Shown: positions 17,601 to 20,026 of the stretch, piece by piece
Layout of the letters: the number at the start of each line of letters is the position of its first letter
How positions within the stretch are numbered: the first letter of the stretch is position 1
Source of the DNA: CAZVFX01 sp964626565
GTDB taxonomy: Bacteria > Myxococcota_A > UBA9042 > CAIXZC01
Direction of reading: 5' to 3'
DNA: 20,026 bases
Assembly: GCA_964626565.1 (NCBI GenBank)
Contig: CAZVFX010000128.1
Location: forward strand, 1 to 20,026
Program-made: the position numbers and the translations under genes
Notes under the pieces: generated by a model
Seen by the model: only the letters and a program-made list of their open reading frames with translations
What the model was told of the DNA's origin: nothing
Database searches by the model: none

Positions 17601-19814
17601 CCCCTGGGGATTACATTCGTACGCGCCGTTGGGGCAGTCGTCGGCATCGGGACCGTCGCAAGCGGTACCCAGTTCCGGCCAGGTTTCATCCACAAATCCG
17701 TCGCAGTCGTCATCCTGGCCGTTACACTCTTCGACCAGATTCAGAGGCTCAGAGCAGGTCACAGACATGGACTTGCGGCAGACGAAAGGAGAGCAATCTT
17801 CTGCCGGCGCTCCCCATTGGTGGCCTTCCGTCAAGAGGATGTAGAGGGCATCGTCCAGCGGGTGGCCGTCGCTCCATTGCGCCTGGTTGAACGGTTCCCC
17901 GGTCACCGACATCCATTCGCCCTCGGGCGCGAAGCGGTGGACCCCCACCCAGGTTTCCCCGCCGAAGCCCAGTACGAAAGTCTCCTCTTCCTCATCGGCT
18001 GGAATCACCAGCGCTCCGCCCCAGGCCTGGCATTCGTCCTGCGCGTCGGGCCACGTCTGGCAGTCGGCAAACTTCTTGTAACACCCGTCCCCCCAGCCGG
18101 TATCATCGGCGCACTCGCCCGCAGTGCAGGTAAACTGCCCGTTCTTGCACAAGTCGATGTCGCTGCCGTCGCAGGGCTGGTAGAGGTGCGGCCAATCCTC
18201 GTCGTTCTGGCCGTCGCAATCGTTGTCCTGGCCGTCGCAGCTCTCCACAATCGGTTCGTCTCCCTCGCACACTGTGGAGACTCCGTCGGGGGCGCACACG
18301 GTCTCGCCGGAAGGGCACAGGTCCGCGTCGATGGAGTCGCAAGGTTCACCCAGATCCGCCCAGTCTTCATCCACCTTGCCGTCGCAGTCGTTGTCCGCAC
18401 TGTCGCACACCTCGGCCTTCACAACATCGCCGACGCAACCTACCGAGGCTCCGTCTGCGGTGCACTCCCACAGCCCACCCTCGCAGTCGTCATCATCGGG
18501 TCCGTCGCAAGCAAATCCGAGTTGCGGCCACTCGTCATCAACCAGGCCATCGCAGTCGTTGTCCAGGCCGTCACACGCTTCCGGCGACGGGGTGTCGCCC
18601 TCGCACGCCAGGCCGAGCCCATCGGGTGCGCACGCAAAGATCCCATACAAACAGGAGTCCGGGTCGTTGCTGTCGCAGGGCAACCCCAGCTCGGTCCATT
18701 CTTCATCTACCATGCCGTCGCAGTCGTTGTCCGCGCCGTCACAAGTCTCTGCGCTTTGAACATCGCCCTCACAATGGGTGCCGTCCCCTTCAGGGTCGCA
18801 GCTCACTACGCCGCTTTCACAAGAGTCTTCATCGGGCCCGTCGCAGGGGGTTCCGATCTCCGGCCAGAACTCGTCCACGGAGCCGTTGCAGTCGTTGTCC
18901 ACTCCGTCGCAAGTTTCCGCCGCGGGAACAGCCGCAGAGCAGGCGGAGAAGCCGGTGGCTCCTTCACAAGTCTTCGTGCCCTGGCACGCCCCGTGCTGGT
19001 TCGACTTGGTGCAGGAGAAGGTCTCTCCCACGGTCCCGGCGTCGCACGCGCAGGATGAGGACGAAGGCAGGCACACGGGGCCGTTGGCCTGGGCCAACTC
19101 GAGGCAATAGTAGCCGGTGGAGCAGACGAGGCCTGAACCGCACACGGGCAGGCAGAACGCTCCTTCCTCAAAAGTGACGCATTCGAAGTCCACAGCCGGA
19201 CAGACTGTTTCCCCTTCACACGGCTGGCACTCGTGCCAGGAAATGGGGACGCAGACCGGCTCCTCATCGCTGTTGAACACTTCGGTGGAACAGCTCCACA
19301 GCTTGGGGCAGCCTGCAGTACAGGGTCCTGAGCAGAGCCCACCTTCAGGATCGTCCAGGCAGATGGTGCCGGGGCAGTCGGAGTCCAGTTCACACTCTTT
19401 GCCAATCTCGTAGTCGATCTGCTGTACGTCGACTTCGGTGGTATCGATCTGGACGACGTCCACTTCCGAGGCCTCAGTGTCCACCGCACTGTCCAGTTCG
19501 CCCGCCACGTCGCACTGGTCACACAGATCCGGTACGTCGACGATGTCGGCGTCTTTGGTCTCGGCCGGCGTTTCCGTGGTCGTGACGTCGATGACCTCAA
19601 CCTCCGCGGGCACGTCGGCCGGGGCGTCGGTTTTCACATCGGCAGCAGGAACGTCCTTGGTCTCTGTGACCAGATCCTTGGTCCCGCTGTCTTCTTCTTC
19701 TTTGCTGGCCTGTATGACCGGAGAACAGGAATACAGAACCGCCACTGCAAGGGCAATGGTTGTCAGCAAGGTTGAGGGACGTACGGTTGTCAGGCGTCCA
19801 AATGCTCTCAACAT
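11628..19814 (-). CDS. Giant lipoprotein with MopE repeats, C-type-lectin-like, cohesin-like and dockerin-like domains
   Basis: The product has 2728 residues from the ATG at 19814, chosen for GGGAGG seven bases upstream. A lipoprotein signal ends in LYSC (Cys30). Order by residue: Asp/Thr/Pro-rich spacer 31-137; Cys-rich region 138-298; five MopE motifs 299-545; C-type-lectin-like domain 573-686 (CYKK, TWVGV, CSPFVC); three more MopE motifs 695-830; Ig-like domain 918-1000; cohesin-like domain 1005-1140; Ig/BIG-like beta-rich region 1161-1805; second cohesin-like domain 1840-1966; dockerin-like module 1998-2067 (GDFNNDGKFSAADLQAIVNY, second copy degenerate); four MopE motifs 2222-2368; myxobacterial ECDDGN repeats (DUF4215-like) 2391-2518; four CxCxC units 2519-2604; and CGxCC plus DxDGDG repeats to the end. 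Cohesins bind dockerins, so a cell-surface scaffold is plausible. No enzyme domain is seen. It is first in the cluster. Cohesin and lectin calls rest on sequence pattern only; the reading frame itself is certain. Confidence 0.93.
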   Translation of the reverse strand: MLRAFGRLTTVRPSTLLTTIALAVAVLYSCSPVIQASKEEEDSGTKDLVTETKDVPAADVKTDAPADVPAEVEVIDVTTTETPAETKDADIVDVPDLCDQCDVAGELDSAVDTEASEVDVVQIDTTEVDVQQIDYEIGKECELDSDCPGTICLDDPEGGLCSGPCTAGCPKLWSCSTEVFNSDEEPVCVPISWHECQPCEGETVCPAVDFECVTFEEGAFCLPVCGSGLVCSTGYYCLELAQANGPVCLPSSSSCACDAGTVGETFSCTKSNQHGACQGTKTCEGATGFSACSAAVPAAETCDGVDNDCNGSVDEFWPEIGTPCDGPDEDSCESGVVSCDPEGDGTHCEGDVQSAETCDGADNDCDGMVDEEWTELGLPCDSNDPDSCLYGIFACAPDGLGLACEGDTPSPEACDGLDNDCDGLVDDEWPQLGFACDGPDDDDCEGGLWECTADGASVGCVGDVVKAEVCDSADNDCDGKVDEDWADLGEPCDSIDADLCPSGETVCAPDGVSTVCEGDEPIVESCDGQDNDCDGQNDEDWPHLYQPCDGSDIDLCKNGQFTCTAGECADDTGWGDGCYKKFADCQTWPDAQDECQAWGGALVIPADEEEETFVLGFGGETWVGVHRFAPEGEWMSVTGEPFNQAQWSDGHPLDDALYILLTEGHQWGAPAEDCSPFVCRKSMSVTCSEPLNLVEECNGQDDDCDGFVDETWPELGTACDGPDADDCPNGAYECNPQGNGTVCVDLVVDLELCDGLDNDCDGSVDETWDELGTPCDGADSDLCTNGVLVCNAEGDGTECGVEDPAGLPEICNNLADDDCDGEVDEDTMADPCEPYRPPMAGALLRFNSSIGQSLGTSEVGEGLYHGALWDITRASDAAAVSAQCHDTVSADENVPITAGQVGSVELWADKKAAYADSPVLQLLTFVTDAEGRPVEGLGAVQASLTAFWGNDQISLAQAGLGVYAGEYTLPPAAFESGGTLKITAFAGGVSSPVFSATAVKLPTPAKLTLGQGEVGLAMPLGPVMQGHTVETTVWANTGSMTVASLQLEIDYATNIVEFVGFEDTNTGLNPASVVDNAGAGVIALATTRNVGSDTALVTGEIILGKLLFKVKEQATPGSGGQFLGSVQELLDTSGNNILADGAMQMHSGFGQSNTGLLSVLGVKTLGMLAWLEDLHLVDMTAIGGAKESSAVLVATFSNEDMTPAPKDQFNCSPGNPAIASCSNGQLFPQAPGTTSVSVSAETFTRDFPVQTYALDEIQLNLNDSQLQQISGWEGHYQGTLYSVTANLNGPGGPVETDLTAFAQLKSNDDSVAWWNSDLAQMQGAAPGDVLITASTAAGLPVATAELAVVEEAVEPLSLDVLVPALIEIVDCAPNPVPAPLGEAQATALVSGLFQNEGATANYAVFLVCADGNRFEITGDPDVEVNAGSGEATVLVEGDSVTATGTGSDGLNAELVSGGATIAAGLGMVEVVLPDPVGADFSPSTTQLAVTQADPAAILKGLPVATELAVVIQFDDGSAMDMTIDMRTQYDIISGESLITICQTDEAPGCLPGSVQSTGEGTGTALVKASWPGTYLDTVEAIAEVEVVGHQELVLEVLEDFDPPVFEEHALSHIEGTGAYQTARAELVEWFTDGSNEIVTTSEDAVLLVTDEFGIPDESVISIEVDKLAAAAPGEVNVQGFYLDFSSNTVEMIVEGPGVTDADNKYYADITELMLEQMPDQHGLIGETVGSPRVVATFNDSTRRVIVEAGEVTVSQLVVFHHANAKFTDPSDSNYALIHPATGTVTLLNSGLVRTWVELEQGVDMPPAFAPGPYPLLSQPAPLVPPTHPPSKWVKCNLDPAVGDVDLGNASGLAVPLLVEPGETVDIPVRINSGDDPLGAFSIEIDFDSTLFEVKQPSSDNLKVLIPADAAAINDPAPGKIKITVVPTNNSELYGTNTVATFTLAARNSKLVQGTYAHIGGTILEMSVNCPGASCPALEGAGGASPRQFVAGAVSIDPPGNLAGNGDFNNDGKFSAADLQAIVNYVVDPGNPEFAGYNLTAANIYPDFEVGGQPKIQAFDAYSGALVNVGLSHFVNVTYETLPPTSMLLEVEVRDGSEQPQAMTDMLQVRFELGLVSGDDLGEYLPCDAGCTYSEKADGTQVPERFLYAAEHTGSGFYEAIVPGVTNLPPDQSIGVAVILQNYQQGGWPKGSPTVYMKSPLENENSPFEPLVVPQLTPCVPIAEECDGKDNDCDGLVDEQIPITQCGVGACEHPVAGCVDGQVPECDPFLGAGLETCDGIDNDCNGQVDEGYPAEECGVGACHHVVAQPCKNGVYSPCEPLAPALEEECWDAVDDDCDGELDNGCIAPCDPENPEQEICDDYDNDCNGTVDDLLGPGIICPEGCSPGLDICAGCPNGYIDFGEDCDDGNLIDTDDCKSDCTLAKCGDGVLHEGVEECDDGNINWFDECLGNCKLPGCGDLIVQPGEECDDGNDFQGDGCLNDCKEATCGDGILYEGIEECDEGPNGGETCEPDCMFKFICQLECLEPYVVDEDLCLCVCDPNLDCGANYILDPITCTCLCDLQCGMINGIQAVMEPESCTCQCLGDYPCFEPQHVWNADLCECEYKPQGSQDCGDEICDEEAGENCFTCFTDCGSCCKIDGNNDGDMCDTEYGETCANCHWDCGTCCGIDKDGDGDNCDSDEEFGEDCLNCEEDCGSCCGQDGDGDGEACDFNFGEDCTSCPDDCGACP
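11631..11990 (-). repeat. C-terminal CGxCC and DxDGDG tandem repeats
   Basis: The final 120 residues of the giant lipoprotein contain four CxxC..DCG units of 30-32 residues (CFTCFTDCG, CANCHWDCG, CLNCEEDCG, CTSCPDDCG) separated by acidic loops such as DKDGDGDNCDS and DGDGDGEACD. The loops resemble calcium-binding EF-hand or thrombospondin type 3 loops. The protein stops right after the fourth unit. Confidence 0.85.
12000..12258 (-). repeat. Four CxCxC repeats
   Basis: Residues about 2519-2604 of the giant lipoprotein carry LCLCVC, TCTCLC, SCTCQC and LCECEY segments, each preceded by a hydrophobic strand such as YVVDED or YILDPI. The spacing resembles the CXCXC repeat of Balbiani-ring proteins and VEGF-C. 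The similarity is by pattern only. Confidence 0.6.
12260..12640 (-). repeat. Myxobacterial disulfide repeats (ECDDGN type)
   Basis: Four units contain DCDDGNLIDTDDCKSDC, ECDDGNINWFDECLGNC, ECDDGNDFQGDGCLNDC and the variant ECDEGPNGGETCEPDC. Each but the first is introduced by CGDGxLxEGxE or a close variant. This matches the DUF4215 / myxobacterial Cys-rich repeat family found in secreted proteins of Myxococcota and relatives. Confidence 0.85.
17340..17740 (-). repeat. Second block of MopE repeats in the giant lipoprotein
   Basis: The complements of the DNDC or DDDC cores begin at 17703, 17535 and 17358. The first pair is 168 bases apart, the same period as the block on the other side of the lectin-like domain; the last step is 177. 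The motifs are DDDCDGFVDETW, DNDCDGSVDETW and DDDCDGEVDEDT. Confidence 0.88.
18170..18920 (-). repeat. Five MopE repeats with exact 168-nt period
   Basis: The complements of the DNDC cores begin at 18888, 18720, 18552, 18384 and 18216, each exactly 168 bases (56 codons) apart. The unit reads CDGxDNDCDGxVDExW, then ELGxPCDGxDxDxC, then a CxxDGxGxxCEGD segment. The fixed length suggests unit-by-unit duplication with little indel tolerance. Confidence 0.92.
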
Positions 19815-19874
19815 CGTCTTCCTCCCGTGGAATGCCGGCAATCCGGGTCCACTCACGGTGTGACTGCGTCGAAC

Positions 19875-19902
19875 GTGCTACCTGCTCGCGTATACGTAGC
19901 AC
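19875..19902. promoter_or_regulatory. Seven-base inverted repeat in the leader of the four-gene cluster
   Basis: GTGCTAC (19875-19881) and GTAGCAC (19896-19902) are perfect inverted copies separated by 14 bases. They lie about 60-90 bases upstream of the start at 19814 and downstream of the candidate promoter. This could be an operator or a leader hairpin. The bound factor is unknown. Confidence 0.4.
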
Positions 19903-19918
19903 TTCTTTCTTAAAGACA

Positions 19919-19948
19919 AGCATAGTGTATACAGAAGTACATGATCAA
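19919..19948 (-). promoter_or_regulatory. Candidate promoter of the four-gene minus-strand cluster
   Basis: On the minus strand TTGATC (19948-19943) and TATGCT (19924-19919) are 18 bases apart, each matching four of six sigma70 consensus positions. An 8-base palindrome TGTATACA (19926-19933) lies between them and could be an operator. The implied leader is about 100 bases. The rest of 19815-20026 shows no gene I can support. Confidence 0.3.
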
Positions 19949-20026
19949 GAACTTTCTGCTGCGAGAGAAGTTTTCACTATTCGGGCAATGTTGGAATCCG
20001 CTTGGAGGCTGTTGCCGGGCTGCGCA

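Noticed and set aside
12429..19058. Plus-strand open frames at 12429-13355, 15849-16847 and 17817-19058
   Set aside because: They are antisense shadows of the giant lipoprotein, which is continuous over 8 kb with consistent domain structure.
19815..19856. Upstream in-frame start (19856) for the giant lipoprotein
   Set aside because: The ATG at 19814 has GGGAGG at good spacing and gives a normal-length lipoprotein signal; the extra 14 residues look like untranslated leader.
19941..20026. Plus-strand open frame from ATG at 19941 running off the right edge (28 codons, begins MIKNFLLREKFSLFG)
   Set aside because: It is too short to judge, has only a weak AGAAG ahead of it and overlaps the candidate promoter of the minus-strand cluster. 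It could be the start of a divergent gene, but the window does not support calling it.

Overview
The window holds five intact protein genes and no RNA genes, transposons, CRISPR arrays or recognisable enzymes. It is GC-rich. The repeat families (MopE-type CDGxDNDCDG motifs, myxobacterial ECDDGN disulfide repeats, CGDDGCGGxCG and CGDGxCxxGE units) are typical of large extracellular proteins in Myxococcota, Bradymonadota and related former Deltaproteobacteria. I infer a Gram-negative, deltaproteobacteria-like host; this rests on domain style only, because no taxonomic marker gene is present.

Layout. A plus-strand gene (101-3112) encodes a lipoprotein with an acidic 8-residue repeat linker, an Ig-like region, a CxxCH motif, a PD40-type beta-propeller and about a dozen TPRs. 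It converges, with 34 bp between stop codons, on a minus-strand cluster of four genes read right to left: a 2728-residue lipoprotein (19814-11628), a 1582-residue secreted propeller plus MopE-repeat protein (11577-6829), a 139-residue small lipoprotein (6825-6406), and a 1056-residue dockerin, Cys-rich and PPC-like protein (6317-3147). Gaps between the four are 50, 3 and 88 bp, and the third gene's Shine-Dalgarno lies on the last codons of the second, so one transcript is likely. The region right of 19814 holds a candidate promoter and inverted repeats.

How they may work together. All five products carry export signals and none has a recognisable catalytic domain. The giant lipoprotein has two cohesin-like domains and a dockerin-like module, and the last gene of the cluster has an N-terminal dockerin. 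The simplest model is an outer-membrane-anchored scaffold that docks a disulfide-rich secreted partner, with a C-type-lectin-like domain for ligand binding and possible metal-binding MopE arrays. This would be a cohesin-dockerin assembly outside the cellulosome context. The model is inference; the domain signatures and repeat periods are read directly from the sequence.

The strongest structural signal is repeat architecture. The 1582-residue protein carries an array with a strict 408-nt period (64+72 residues per dimer) and hints of an 816-nt higher-order period. The giant lipoprotein has MopE repeats at an exact 168-nt period, interrupted by the lectin-like domain.
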